Of a stretch of 64,000 nt of DNA, positions 33,580-44,199 are shown piece after piece. The position numbers and the translations under genes are program-made. How positions within the stretch are numbered: the stretch's first letter is position 1; the number at the start of each line of letters is the position of its first letter. Source of the stretch: Stenopsyche tienmushanensis (Eukaryota > Arthropoda > Insecta > Trichoptera > Stenopsychidae). The notes beneath the pieces are model-generated. The model saw only the letters and a program-made list of their open reading frames with translations, was not told where the DNA came from and did not search any database. The stretch lies in the NCBI GenBank assembly GCA_008973525.1, contig WACJ01000517.1:930001-994000 (forward strand), in the 5' to 3' direction.

Positions 33580-36500
33580 CCACTTCACACTCGGGCGCAC
33601 ACCGGTGCGCGCAAATTATCTTTGACGTTAGACCCGCGCGCACACCCGTGCGCGCGATCACTTGGCGTTATGTCCGGCCTCTCGCACATTTGTTATCTTC
33701 ATACAAAAAATACTCGGGATACGTTCACACAATCTATTGACTTACGCGTTATTACTTGTGTTCAAACTACGCAGATAATGATTGAAAAAAAAAATTAAAA
33801 AAGTGTGTGTGTTTTTTTACGCAATGTACTTTTTGCATAATATATTTTTATATAATATATTTGATTCTAATATGCAGTCGATACACATCGATATATATTC
33901 AGAAATGTAATAATAGAATCAACTCATAAATTATGAATTTTGACATATTTGACTTTCTTTACAATTTCAACTCAATTGTTTTCCAATCCATTCTATGAAA
34001 AAATATGTATTGGCATTGCTACACATCTTTTGTCCTTTTAGTTTACGTAAAGAATGTTGAATATTTTTTTTCTAATGGCATTCTTGTAAAACGGTTCCGT
34101 AGAAATGCATTCAACCAACCCTAATATTGGGGTAATAAATGACTCCTTTGTTATTTCACATATTTTTAACATTGTAAATAAGCGAAGAGAGAGTTTGTGC
34201 AATTGTATAAATCGATTTACGAAAAATGAATTTCTCTCCTAAACATTATTGTTATTTTTATTTCATTCAACAAACTATCCGCTCATAAATTAAAAATGTG
34301 AACACATTTTTGTTGTCGATTTTCTTAGAATTCCAGGATGTTTATGTTTCGTTTGAGATATATTTTCAAAATAAATAGTGTCAGTTCATTGTTGATTATC
34401 GAAGCGTGTGCATCTATCTATCTTTGTACTACAAATTGATCGGATCGTTATTCGCGAGTTTGAAAGTAGTTTTTTTTTATAATAATCGTGCTACTAATAT
34501 TCTATTCTATTCGTTATTTATATATTATAATAATATATAATTTGTTGTGGACTTTTGGTGATATTTTGCTTGGACTTGGTTTTGGACTTGGACTTGGAAA
34601 TTTGGTGTTGTTTTTTGTGTTTGAATTTTTACATCCCTAAAACATTTTATAATGGCAAGTGAAAATGATTCATCAGACTACGAAACCGATAATGAATTGG
34701 AAGATTCAGGATCGTCGTCTAGTTCATTTTCAAGTGACACTTCGGATATCACATACTATATACCCCAGGAGATGCATTGGTCTGAAATGAGAACAACACC
34801 GCCTTTATTACCTGCACCAACCCGATTTCCATTCTCTGGGGAACCAGGAATCAAGTTTGACGTTATTCCAAATGATTTATTGCAATTTTTTGAGCTTTTT
34901 TTCGATGATGAAATGATAAACTTTATTTGTTTGGAAACAAATCGATATGCGGAATTAAAAAATAGACCTTCAACTGATCATTCCGGAAAAACACCTGCAT
35001 GGAAACCAGTCGCCAATTCAGAGTTGAGAGTATTTTTGGCATTGATAATCCTTCAGAGCATAAACAAGAAACCTGAAGAAAAATTTTCGTGGTCCACTAG
35101 ACCTATATTGCATACTCCATTCTTCGGAAAAACCATGCCAAAAAGTCGGTTCAACAAAATCACAACAACAAAAACAATTTCTCCATTTTTCTGACAATAC
35201 TACATATGACCCAGAAACTCACCCTAATCCCAAATTGAATAAAATTTGGGATATATGTGAAATGTTACTGGCCCGCAATCAGAAATTGTATACACCTGAA
35301 CGCAACATTACGATAGATGAGAGTTTATTGCTCTACAAAGGTCGCATTGGATGGAAGCAGTGCATACTTACTAAAAGAGCAAGATTCGGTATAAAGTCTT
35401 ACATGCTTTGTGAATCTAACAGTGGTTATGTAGTCAATTACATTATTTATACCGGAAAGGGAACTATAATTGATCATGATTTTCCCGAAAACCCAATGTC
35501 GATTCAAGTAACGATGGCCCTTATGAAAAATCTTCTAGACAAAGGGTACTGCTTGACGACAGATAATTTTTACACATCACCGAAATTAGCAAATATTCTG
35601 ACATCTAGAAAAACAGATATTTTTGGAACAGCAAAACCCAATAGATTAGAAATGCCAAAACAATTTAAAACCGCGAAATTGGCAAAAGGTGCATCTATTG
35701 CATATAAAAAGGACAAGATGATGGCACTACAATGGAGGGATAAACGAGTAGTAACCTTGTTGTCTACCATTCATAACAATGAATTTGGAAGTGTTCAAAA
35801 GCGAGGAGAAACGAAAATGAAACCGAAGGTTGTAATCGACTACAATGGGACTATGGGGGGTGTAGACAGGGTCGACCAACATTTGGCTGATTACCCCGTA
35901 CCAAGAAAACGGGGTAAAAAGTACTACAAGAAGATTTTTTTCCACCTTTTTGAGTTAGCTTTATGGAATTCGTATGTATTATATAAAAAAAATAATGGAA
36001 AGCTCTCTAACCTTTATTACCGGATGGAGCTAATAGAAAAAATTGTAGAAAAATATTCACCTGATATAGAAATTACGCCCCGCGGAAGACCATCATCGGA
36101 AAGTCAACCAAGAAGGTCACAAGGACATTTTCCGGACTACATACCACCTACTAATAATCAAGCTTTTCCACGGAGATCGTGCTGTGTATGCAGTAAAAAA
36201 AGGGATGCGAATGGAAAAAAAATTCGGCAAATGACCAAATATCATTGTCTCCAATGCGACGTTGCATTATGCGCTGTACCATGTTTTCGCCTCTACCATG
36301 CAGAAAATTAGGTATAATTTTTCTAATTTTTAATAATAATTTTCTTATTTCAAATGTATACATACATGTATTTTTTTTCTTCATTTCAGGTTATCATATC
36401 TTCAATTTAAATCGGCGAAATGCTTATTAGAAATATATTTTCATCTTTACTATAAAAAAGCTGATTTTTTATAATAATTTTCTAATTTAATTTATACCAT

Positions 36501-36627
36501 TTTTATAATAAATAATCAAAAAAGAACAAAAACGGTGTTTTTAAATATTATGTAGATGATTATAACGCAATAATAAAAATCGAATCGTTTTGGCCGATTT
36601 CTTGGAAATAAACCGAGTGTGAAGTGG
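33580..36627 (+). mobile_element. piggyBac element 4, inside the Gypsy 3' UTR
   Basis: TTAA duplications lie at 33576-33579 and 36628-36631. The 15-bp terminal repeats CCACTTCACACTCGG are identical. Two near-palindromic subterminal repeats follow the left end: GGCGCACACCGGTGCGCGC (33594-33612) and CGCGCACACCCGTGCGCGCG (about 33632-33651). The element splits the 3' untranslated region of the Gypsy element whose integrase is at 31946 and whose LTR is at 36793. Length 3048 bp. Confidence 0.92.
34652..36311 (+). pseudogene. piggyBac transposase with one frameshift
   Basis: The first frame starts at ATG 34652 with an acidic Ser/Asp region, ICLETNRYAELK and TPFFGKTMPKSRFNKI. The frame is lost at about 35155-35180 and the next frame carries KQFLHFSDNTTYDPETHPNP. 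It then has ITIDESLLLYKGR (Asp codon 35316), LTTDNFYTS (35559), GGVDRVDQ (35862 and 35871), and a full zinc domain CCVCSKKRDANG...CLQCDVALCAVPCFRLYH. About 550 codons if one indel is ignored. It is the same subfamily as the genes at 27765 and 61788. Confidence 0.87.
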
Positions 36628-36631
36628 TTAA

Positions 36632-36792
36632 AGGATATTTTGTTAAGAGTTCTTCCTATCAAGATCTCTATGGCGTTGCATTGTATTTTGAATATGTTCT
36701 ATTAACTGTATAAATTGAAAAATAAAGATGCGAACGATTGTGAGACACGGGGTGTTTGACTCGGAACGAGTCAACTCTTAAGTCAAGGGGAG
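36632..36792 (+). promoter_or_regulatory. Gypsy 3' internal end and polypurine tract
   Basis: After the piggyBac element the 3' untranslated region continues to AAGTCAAGGGGAG (36780-36792), a polypurine tract directly before the LTR. It primes plus-strand synthesis in intact elements. The upstream phrase CTCTTAAGTC resembles ACTTAAGTC before the tract at 10950. Confidence 0.7.
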
Positions 36793-37263
36793 TGTTGTGT
36801 GGATCAAAATGTTCCATCGTCAACAGTTTGGTCGGCTTTAAGCTGGCCATACTTTTTGTTGTTAAGACCCGCCGCGGACAAAACCGTTAGGCGGGCAACC
36901 AAATAAAAGTCTTAGCGAAGCCGTAGCCTTGAGGGGACATTGTGGTCCCCCGCTACCTTGGATGGAGGCCACGTGCCTCGCAATCAATCGTCAAGTTGTG
37001 TTAAATCAAAGACTTAATTTATCCTAATCCCTCCATGGAGCTTTACCCTCGTCGCCGCTCGACAACCTGACAGTCGTCGATCCGCGGATCAAAGAACTCT
37101 GCGCCCCCTCGCCTTGTTAGGGGGCGCGTCCGCCGCTGTTCGGGCTCCGACGCCGGCGCTGCGGCCATCCAAGATACGCCGCGGCGGTTGGCAGCCGAGG
37201 TGGCAGCGGCGATGGTGCGGCATCGGGGGCTCGCGAAGCGCGGCGCCCCCATTCCCCGCAACA
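36793..37263 (+). mobile_element. Gypsy 3' LTR, 471 bp
   Basis: It begins TGTTGTGTGGATC after the polypurine tract and ends CCCCGCAACA (TG...CA). It is homologous to the shortened LTR at 11845-12126. Immediately after it, piggyBac transposase codons start (IPKEFLPDK), so the retroelement inserted into an older piggyBac gene. Confidence 0.8.
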
Positions 37264-37463
37264 ATACCCAAAGAGTTTTTGCCAGATAAACAACGTGAGG
37301 TATATAGAAGCATTTTTGGCTTCACGCCTACCACAACTCTTGTCTTCCATGCCAAAACAAAAAAGGCGATGATACTTCTAAGTACACAATTTCACAATGG
37401 TGCAATAAATGAAAATAATAATAAAAAACTGGAAATTATTTTACATTACAATAAAACTAAAGG
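37264..37463 (+). pseudogene. canonical-type piggyBac transposase fragment
   Basis: The frame reads IPKEFLPDKQREVYRSIFGF, TKKAMILLSTQFHNGAINEN and LEIILHYNKTKG. This is the segment between catalytic Asp 2 and Asp 3 and is closest in wording to the original Trichoplusia-type piggyBac among all copies here. It is cut on the left by the Gypsy LTR and on the right by a Tigger sequence just before the Asp 3 residue. A diverged 60-base piece of the same region is at 38440-38500. Confidence 0.7.
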
Positions 37464-38110
37464 TGTGGTATTCCTCAATTAGTGCTCAGGGGCGTAAAAT
37501 ACTAATATTTATGGACAATTGTACCGCCCACCCTCGAGATACTTCATTTCTTAAGAACATCAAGGTAGTTTATTATCCTCCAAATTGTACCAGTGCTTTA
37601 CAACCACATGATTTGGGAGCGATAAAGAACTTTAAACAACTTTATAGAAAACAGTTGGTACAAAAAATGGTATGCATGATGGACTCTGGAAATGTTATGA
37701 ACCCAGCAACACTCAAGATGAGGCCCGATCCACATTATGGTGCCGGTAACGGTTCGATCTCGCTCCGGTCAAATATTCTCATACATAAAACGGGATTGGA
37801 ACGATACGATAGTGTGAATATTCTAATTTTTTCTTGTATAAGATTATTTGATCGGACCGGGATTGGAGCGAGATCAAACCGTCTACGGCACCATAGTGTG
37901 GATCGGGCCTAAATGTGCTGCAGGCAATACACTACACGGTAACTGCTTGGCATCAGGTCAAAGCTACGACAATAATGAATTGCTTCCGGAAATGTGGTTA
38001 CACTTTCAGAGTAGTTATTTCTCAAGAAGAACTGATGGAAACTGAAGAGGAATCAAACGATACATTTAACGATGAGTTGCGTATCTAAAAATTCTACTAG
38101 AGGTGTGGAA
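37464..38110 (+). pseudogene. pogo/Tigger transposase fragment split by a MITE
   Basis: The frame reads GRKILIFMDNCTAHP (Asp of the DDE domain), VVYYPPNCTSALQPHDLGAI (the third acidic position of Tigger DDD catalysis), FKQLYRKQLVQKM, then breaks at a palindromic insert (37721-37910). It resumes as VLQAIHYTVTAWHQVKATTI and MNCFRKCGYTF, the C-terminal helix block. The N-terminal CENP-B-like DNA-binding domain is missing. Confidence 0.7.
37721..37910. mobile_element. palindromic MITE, 190 bp
   Basis: The left arm AGGCCCGATCCACATTATGG, then TGCCG, pairs with the right arm (reverse complement AGGCCCGATCCACACTATGG, then TGCCG). Similarity continues through GATCTCGCTCC and TCAAATA, so nearly the whole sequence folds back. 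It encodes nothing. Flanks AGATG and AAATG might be an imperfect target duplication. The superfamily is not assigned. Confidence 0.75.
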
Positions 38111-38160
38111 AAATCACAAAAATAAACGAATCAATTTTTTTATTTCTTTGTAATTCAAAA

Positions 38161-38505
38161 ATGATCAACACAGGTAAAATTAGTTATGAAACTAGTAATC
38201 CCATAATTAAACCAGCTACGGTACTTGATTACAATAAGTACATGAGTGGAGTAGACTTAGCGGACCAGTATTTATCCTATTATCCAATTTTTAGAAAATC
38301 GATGAAAATGTCAAAAAAGGTGACTTTTTATTTAATGCATTGCGCAATGTTCAACTTGTTTAAAGTTTATCAACACTTAAATCCAATGAGGAAAATTAAA
38401 TTCCACGAATATATGTTGGAAATAGCAAAGTCGTGGATGAAATGAAATGAAAATAATAATAAAGAACCGAAAATTATTTTACACTACAATAAAACTAAAG
38501 CTCAA
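38161..38505 (+). pseudogene. piggyBac C-terminal half fragment
   Basis: The frame from 38161 reads PATVLDYNKYMSGVDLADQY (Asp 3 block) and FYLMHCAMFNLFKVYQHLNP, then KSWMK and stop. Directly after it, 38440-38500 repeats NENNNKEPKIILHYNKTK, the segment also present at 37405-37462. Two different piggyBac relics therefore abut here. Confidence 0.65.
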
Positions 38506-38689
38506 CCATTGGGAAAAAAAAATTACCCTTACCGGTACTCGGTACCGGTACTGACGGTGATGTTTTATGACAGAGGCATCAATAGGTGAAGGGTTATTTC
38601 TAATGATGGAAATTATATTATGTAAAATATTATTTAAAATTTAAAAAAAATGAGAATTTAAATCTTTCATTTAAAAAACGACATTGATT

Positions 38690-39113
38690 TTTACTACCTC
38701 TTATAAAAGACACAGAACAAGTTGCCTTTTTGGTCAGGTATATGTCTTCCCAAGGTCCAAAAGAAAAACTTCTAGGATTGCTACCGCTCTCGGGAAAAAC
38801 TAAAGGGGAAGATATAGCGAATAACGTGCAAAAATGACTCGATAATAAGATCGATTTAAGTAAAATCGTTTCGATAGCAACTGATGGAGCCAAAAGTATG
38901 ACATGAAAAAATAAAGGGATAATAGCAATTCTATAAAGGGATAATAGCAATTCTACACAATATATATATTCTATAATAGCAATAATAGCAAACCACGAAA
39001 TATTTACATTTCACTGTATAATACACCAAGAAGCGCTTTGTGCCCAAAAAATTCCGAAATTTGAAAATTGTAATTTTTAGCTCTTCAGAGTCAAAAGGTT
39101 GTCGACCCCTGCC
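38690..39113 (+). pseudogene. hAT transposase fragment (GTF2IRD2-like) with right terminus
   Basis: Reading over frames: RYMSSQGPKEKLLGLLPLSG, KGEDIANNV, VSIATDGAKSMT (second catalytic Asp) and FTVYYTKKRFVPK, a decayed HCIIHQEALCAQ block. A short direct repeat GGGATAATAGCAATTCTA (about 38915-38955) interrupts it. The right end AAAAGGTTGTCGACCCCTG (to 39113) matches a hAT terminal repeat similar to that of 13527-16096. Confidence 0.65.
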
Positions 39114-39155
39114 CTAGACTACAAATTCAAAAGAACCTCATAATTAAAAATTAAA

Positions 39156-40013
39156 ATGTTTCAATCCAGAAACGTTCAATTAAAAAACAGCTTGTCTCTT
39201 GTGTGAGACAAAATGGACAAGCAAGTATAAAAGTATTCGGATTTTTTCTAGTAAATTTGAAGATGTCATGTCAAGGATGTCATGGCTCATACAGCAAAAT
39301 GGTTTGATGTGACAGCCAGAGAATTGAAAAGATTTTTTGACCTTATAATAATTATGAGATTAGTATGCAAAAATACTTTACACAAATACTGGTCAACTAA
39401 TCCGCAAATAAAAACTCCATATTTCCGAAAAAGAATGAGTCGGAATAGATTCAAGCAAATGCTGACATTTTTGCATTTTTTCGACAACAATTTGATAACA
39501 GGAGATTCAGAACGGCTTGCGAAGGTGCAAAATATAATAGATTATTTTCAAAAAAAAATCCAAGAAGCATATGCTCCTACCCAGAACTTGTCATTAGACG
39601 AAGGGATGATACCATGGCGAGGACGTTTGAAGTTTAGAGTGTACAATCCGATGAAAATTATTAAATACGGGATTTTGAACAGAATGCTTTGCGAATCCAA
39701 AACGAGTTACATATGTAATTTTAAATTATATTGCGAAATTGGGACGAATTTAAAATATACAATAATCGCAGTTCTAAGGCCGCACTTAAATAAATGGTAC
39801 AATATATTTGCTGACAATTTTTATAACAGTGTGGAATTGGCAAATTATTTGTATAATTTAAAAACGCGAATTTGTGGCAGCATTCGTGCAAACTGGGGTA
39901 TTTCAGATGTTTTAAAAAACCCAAAACTGAATATTTTCCAATCTATTCTTCGCAGAAAATGTGATATTTGGTTCAAGTGTGGAAAACCCACAAAAAAAGA
40001 GACGTGCGAATGA
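39156..40013 (+). pseudogene. piggyBac transposase relic (core without C-terminus)
   Basis: A hairpin module (39156-39175) is followed by a frame (39282-40013) reading KWFDVTARELKRFFDLIIIM, YWSTNPQIKTPYF, RKRMSRNRFKQMLTFLHFF, LSLDEGMIPWRGR (Asp 1) and NIFADNFYNSVELANYLYN (Asp 2), stopping before Asp 3. A 243-codon open stretch is unusually long for a relic, but both ends are missing. Confidence 0.7.
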
Positions 40014-40900
40014 TTTCTACAATCCATCAAGCATCAAATTTATTGCCGACGAAACCAACAGATATTATGCACAAATAAAAACAACTATAAATAAACTGAT
40101 AAGTTCCGAAAATGGGTCGATACCACAATGCGAGAACTAAAGACATTTTTCAGCCTGATAATTATAATGGGCTTGGTAAGAAAAGACAATTGCCGATTAC
40201 TGGTCAACCAACACCATGATAAAAACGTCATTTTTCTCAAAAATTATGCCAAGAAATAGGTTTATGCAATTACTGACTTTCTTACATTTCTCAAACAACG
40301 AAGAAAGCACTTCAAATTCTGGATGTCTCTCAAAAGTTCAGTTTATAGCTGATTATTTTTTGCAGAAATTTAAAAGCATATATTCCCCTGAGCAGAATCT
40401 TTCACTTGACGAAAGCATGATTCCATGACGAGGAGATTTAAAATTCAATGTTTATAATGCCAAAAAAGTAGCGAAATACAGAATCCTGACAAGAATGCTT
40501 TGTGAAGCACAATCTGGATATATTTCAAGCTTTAAGATATATGCTGGTATCTTTTATGAAAAGGGGAAAAGAAATAACGAAGCTGAAGTTAGTAAGCAAT
40601 TACAATATCATAGGCGGATTGGATCGATGCGATCAACACCTTTCAGACTACCCCATTCCCCGAAAACGAGGTAAGATTTTACAAAAAAATATTTTTTCAC
40701 CTAATGGACATTTCTGTTTGGAATTCGTACATTTTATATAAGAAAGCTGAAGTAATGACTCGTTTAGAATACAGAATAAAACTGATTGAAGAAATGAAAA
40801 AGAAATGGTGGAAGACAATCTAACACTAACACATAAGCCAGGAAGACGTCCTTCAAAACCATAACCTAACAACACATAAAGGTTCGTGCGCCCATGTTCG
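40014..40900 (+). pseudogene. piggyBac transposase relic with many frameshifts
   Basis: In order: IADETNRYYAQ, MIKTSFFSKIMPRNRFMQLL, TFLHFSNNEE, LSLDESMIP (Asp 1, followed by TGA in place of the usual Trp), RGDLKFNVYN, ILTRMLCEAQSGYISSFKIY, then a jump to YNIIGGLDRCDQHLSDYPIP (Asp 3 block, GGVD changed to GGLD) and RKRGK. The part with Asp 2 is deleted. Confidence 0.65.
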
Positions 40901-40909
40901 TGTATTATT

Positions 40910-41145
40910 GTAGAGATCGAGCTGTCATGGACACAGTTTGACCACAATACGGCACCAACAGAGGAGTTACAACAGACAATTTTTTTACATCGATGTCATT
41001 ATCAGCTCAACTATTGGAAAAAAAAACCTGACCGGTACTAAGGTTCAAAATGTTTCAACCCAGAAACATTCAATTAACACTTTATCGATCGATAGCCTAT
41101 TAATCGGCTTTTTATCACCGACAAACTCCTGTGCCTCAAAGAGTT
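40910..41145 (+). pseudogene. piggyBac fragments and a terminal-repeat-like end
   Basis: GTNRGVTTDNFFTSMSLSAQ and LLEKK (40945-41025) is a catalytic Asp 2 block. It is followed by another hairpin module at 41050-41069. The segment CTGTGCCTCAAAGAG before TTAA at about 41143 looks like a right piggyBac terminus (CTCTTTGAGGC inverted). These pieces do not form one reading frame. Confidence 0.45.
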
Positions 41146-41324
41146 AAAATGGCATTTTTGCATTCCCGCAAAATAAAATCAAGTTATGCTGCATTTTTGA
41201 AAAAATCATACCCTCATATCCCAGCAGCATTATTTCCAAATCCAATCATAATTACATCAATATAAGTCAAATATTTGGACATGTATTTTAGAATTTTTTT
41301 TTAGATATTTTAGAAATTTAGAAA

Positions 41325-41495
41325 TAGAAAGGTGTCGACCGTGCCGACCAATACCTAGCAGCTTATCCAATATTTAGAAAAACGATGAAATGGACAAAAA
41401 AAAGTTGTTTTTTATTTATTTCAATGTGCATTATTAAATTCATTCCACGTATATCAACATCTTAACCCTAATTGTAAAATTAAATTTAAGGACTT
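41325..41495 (+). pseudogene. piggyBac Asp 3 region fragment
   Basis: GVDRADQYLAAYPIFRKTMK, then WTKK and, after a frameshift, ALLNSFHVYQHLNP. This short piece lies downstream of the catalytic centre. Confidence 0.6.
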
Positions 41496-41765
41496 TCAAT
41501 GTGTCAGGGGTGTTAGCAATGCATTGCGTCATCCATCGACAACATTTAGTTGCTAAAAATTTGAGTGTTAGATTGCATGAATCTCTTCAATTAGTCGTTG
41601 ATGCAGTAAACCGAATCCGAAGCAACGCGTTAAATACGCGGTTATTTACACAATTGTATGAAGAAAAAACACTTTCATCAATTACTCCTTCACACTGAAG
41701 TACGCTTGTGTTTGACAAGATTTTTTGCACTTTTTGATAATATTTTGGAATTTCTGGATACTAAA
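41496..41765 (+). pseudogene. hAT transposase fragment (ZBED5/SCAND3-like)
   Basis: VLAMHCVIHRQHLVAKNLSV, then LHESLQLVVDAVNRIRSNA matches the hAT gene at 14206 just around its premature stop. In this copy the codon at that place is TTG (Leu). The later HTEVRL block is frameshifted. Confidence 0.7.
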
Positions 41766-41789
41766 TAAGAGAATAATAAGAGAAATATG

Positions 41790-41965
41790 ATTCATTTAAC
41801 CTCCACAAGAAAATCCGCGAGGTTACCGGAAGTAAATCGACTAGTAATAGCACTCTTCTGAAGGAGGACGAAAATTTATGTGCATCCTTAGAAGAGAAAT
41901 TGATGACTTGGGAGGTTTATGTTCGGAAACTGTTTACAAACCTCAACATCAACTCACAATAACAC
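41790..41965 (+). pseudogene. RTE/CR1-type polymerase linker fragment
   Basis: LHKKIREVTGSKSTSNSTLL, KEDENLCASLEEKLMTWEVY and VRKLF match the linker between endonuclease and reverse transcriptase of RTE-like non-LTR elements. No catalytic motif is present. Confidence 0.5.
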
Positions 41966-42039
41966 GGAGCTCAAAGGTAGAATCAAACAAATAGAAGTGC
42001 ACAGAACACTTTCATTTTAGGTGCAAATCTCCAAATTTC

Positions 42040-42965
42040 TAGTTCAGTACGATTGTCAAAATCCAAAAACAAACATGAAATAAATACACCAAAATTTTGT
42101 TCGCATTATAAAAAATCGGGACATAATACATCGAATTGTTATAAGAGATTATGACCACACTTCTCTAATCCCAATCAACCACACACAAAAAGTGCTTACG
42201 CATTTGATGCCGATCCGAATAACTAGCATATTTACAGCACAAACAATTCGGAAGACTTGTGAGTAACACGCTAACAAAAGCTGTAAACATAATCTGCAAA
42301 CTATTTTCAAAAATTATGAATGTAAAAAAAATAATTTCTATGTATATTGAAAGTGATGATAGTGAAATTGTACGATTATTACTATCTTTATCAATTAGTG
42401 ACGAAGACAACCCAATGTTGGCTTGGTTAGCACACAAAGGGGAAAGCTAGTTTTAAAAAATTGTATCGAAAGTGGTGCCAAGATATTCTTTGTGGATAAT
42501 AGGTAGTAATTATTAAACCACTTTTTATGATAAAAGAACCACATTTTGGAGCACAAATGCCAATGATTTTTAACATGCTAAAATACTTGCAGAATGTATC
42601 CTGAAACACAATTATTGCAAGAAACGCTGGCATCTAATTGAAGAATGCAGAATAAGACTAAATAATAATTCTCAAAAAATTCAAACTCTAAAACATTCTT
42701 TAAACTCCAGACCTTTCGAGACGATTGCAGACTCTCGGAACATTGAAAACTCTTCAGGCAGAATATCAAATTCACTCATAAAATTGAATCCAAAGCATTC
42801 GCAAAATCAATAATTTAGCACAATTCTATCCTTAAAAAATACCACTGCATTAGTCGAATTGCACTGTAATCAAGCAAATTCTAAACTAAAACTTTTACTG
42901 GACACTGGTGCTGATGTTTCACTCGTTAAACTCCACTCACTTTGCTGTGAAAGTAGATTCTGAAG
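42040..42965 (+). pseudogene. Ty3/Gypsy gag-protease relic
   Basis: FCSHYKKSGHNTSNCYKR (about 42100) and NYCKKRWHLIEECRIR (about 42608) are decayed zinc knuckles. After one in-frame stop the second frame continues to ALVELHCNQANSKLKLLLD and TGADVSLVKL (42840-42930), the DTGA active site of an aspartic protease. The unexplained segment between them (42240-42450) holds a short acidic frame of unknown origin. Polymerase is absent. Confidence 0.6.
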
Positions 42966-42975
42966 TCTCGGCTTC

Positions 42976-43380
42976 TTGAAAGGATACATCAGATTTTTTT
43001 TAAATAAAACACCAAAGAAGACCGATGCAGAATGTTCAAACAGTGCGAAAAGAATTAAAATATTCCAACCAGCAATAATAAATTTTGTGAAGAGGAAAAC
43101 GCTTCCAGAGATCGTTGCCTGGCTAGCTGCGTTGGATGGTTTTTCCATAAGAGGGAATATGAATAGTGATTCCATTCGTGATATTACACTAAAAGGATTT
43201 TCATTACCAAAAAATCAATCCGACCCTCATAAGAGCGATCTCAAAATTTTACAAAGAAAAAATAATTGAAGTAATTTCCCCTATAAAAGGCGTAAAAGAA
43301 ATGAATGCTCGCATTAGCCTGACAATGGATGAGTGGACGAGCATAAAAAATAGAAGATATTTTAATTTAAGCACATTCTG
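42976..43380 (+). pseudogene. hAT transposase fragment
   Basis: FVKRKTLPEIVAWLAALDGF, then SIRGNMNSDSIRD, GFSLPKNQSD and, after a frameshift, ARISLTMDEWTSIKNRRYFN. This order (KRKTLPE block, then the first catalytic Asp in TMDEWTS) belongs to a hAT group different from the ZBED5-like copies. Confidence 0.65.
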
Positions 43381-43798
43381 AAAATTATATATTTAATCTA
43401 ATAATAATGACTATAACAAATCGGGGGTTCGCGAAGTCGGCAAGCGCCCCCGGAACGTTACGATTTTAAAATAATATTGTTCTTGATTTACATGGCGTCT
43501 TTTACATAACCAAGTACTTTTTATTGAGTACATACTATATTCAAAAAAAATTGCTTTTGAATAGAAATATATATGATGATATTGAAAACTATAATTGTTT
43601 GTGATATTTTTTAAAAATTCAATATTTAAGACTCCCAATTGATTTTTTTTTCACGCTTTAGTTTTGATAATGAATTTAAAATACATTTATAATATACAAT
43701 GTTCATATAACAAATGATTTTGTTCTTAAATTATATCTATTGTTTTACAAATTTTAAAATTATGGTACTACATTCATGTATAAGTCATAATTTTCATA
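43381..43798. other. gene-free AT-rich stretch
   Basis: A short GC-rich piece (43425-43460) is surrounded by AT-rich DNA. No supported gene is seen. Confidence 0.4.
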
Positions 43799-43888
43799 TT
43801 ACATTGACAGTACTAAGCCAAAGTAAACAAATTACATTTATTACAAAATCATAAGCAGTCATGGTGCACGGGTATAATATTCACTTAC

Positions 43889-44181
43889 TGTGGATGTTCA
43901 TGAACTTCAATTTTGACTGAAGATCTGCCATATACTTGCATGATGAGTTGAAAGCAGATTCTGTATTAATTGAGCTTAAAATATCTTCTGTCGTCAATCT
44001 TTCAATCAACTGAAAATAAAATTGATTTTAAACAAATTATTTTGCTATTAAGTAATAATAATATTTAATAAATTGTTCACTTACAGAGAATATTTTGATT
44101 TATGACTAGTTTTCTTACATGATGATAGGGCACAAGTTCCTCACAGATTGGATTTGAAATATCTTCTAGTTTGTTGATCTG
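43889..44181 (-). CDS. two putative host exons, minus strand
   Basis: Exon 44181-44119 follows acceptor TTCTTCTCAG and ends at donor GTAAGA; it encodes QINKLEDISNPICEELVPYHH. Exon 44009-43889 follows acceptor TTTTATTTTCAG and ends at donor GTAAGTG; it encodes LIERLTTEDILSSINTESAF, then NSSCKYMADLQSKLKFMNIH. The join is in phase (63 then 121 bases). A possible very short terminal exon near 43812 would end the frame at once. I do not recognise the protein and found no first exon upstream. Introns are short (109 bases). It is on the same strand as the gene at 49525 but is not its continuation, since that one has its own stop and poly(A) signal. Confidence 0.4.
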
Positions 44182-44199
44182 CTGAGAAGAATATTGATT

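Noticed and set aside
37043..37355. Several frames over the GC-rich Gypsy LTR
   Set aside because: They overlap on both strands inside a non-coding LTR and show no domain.
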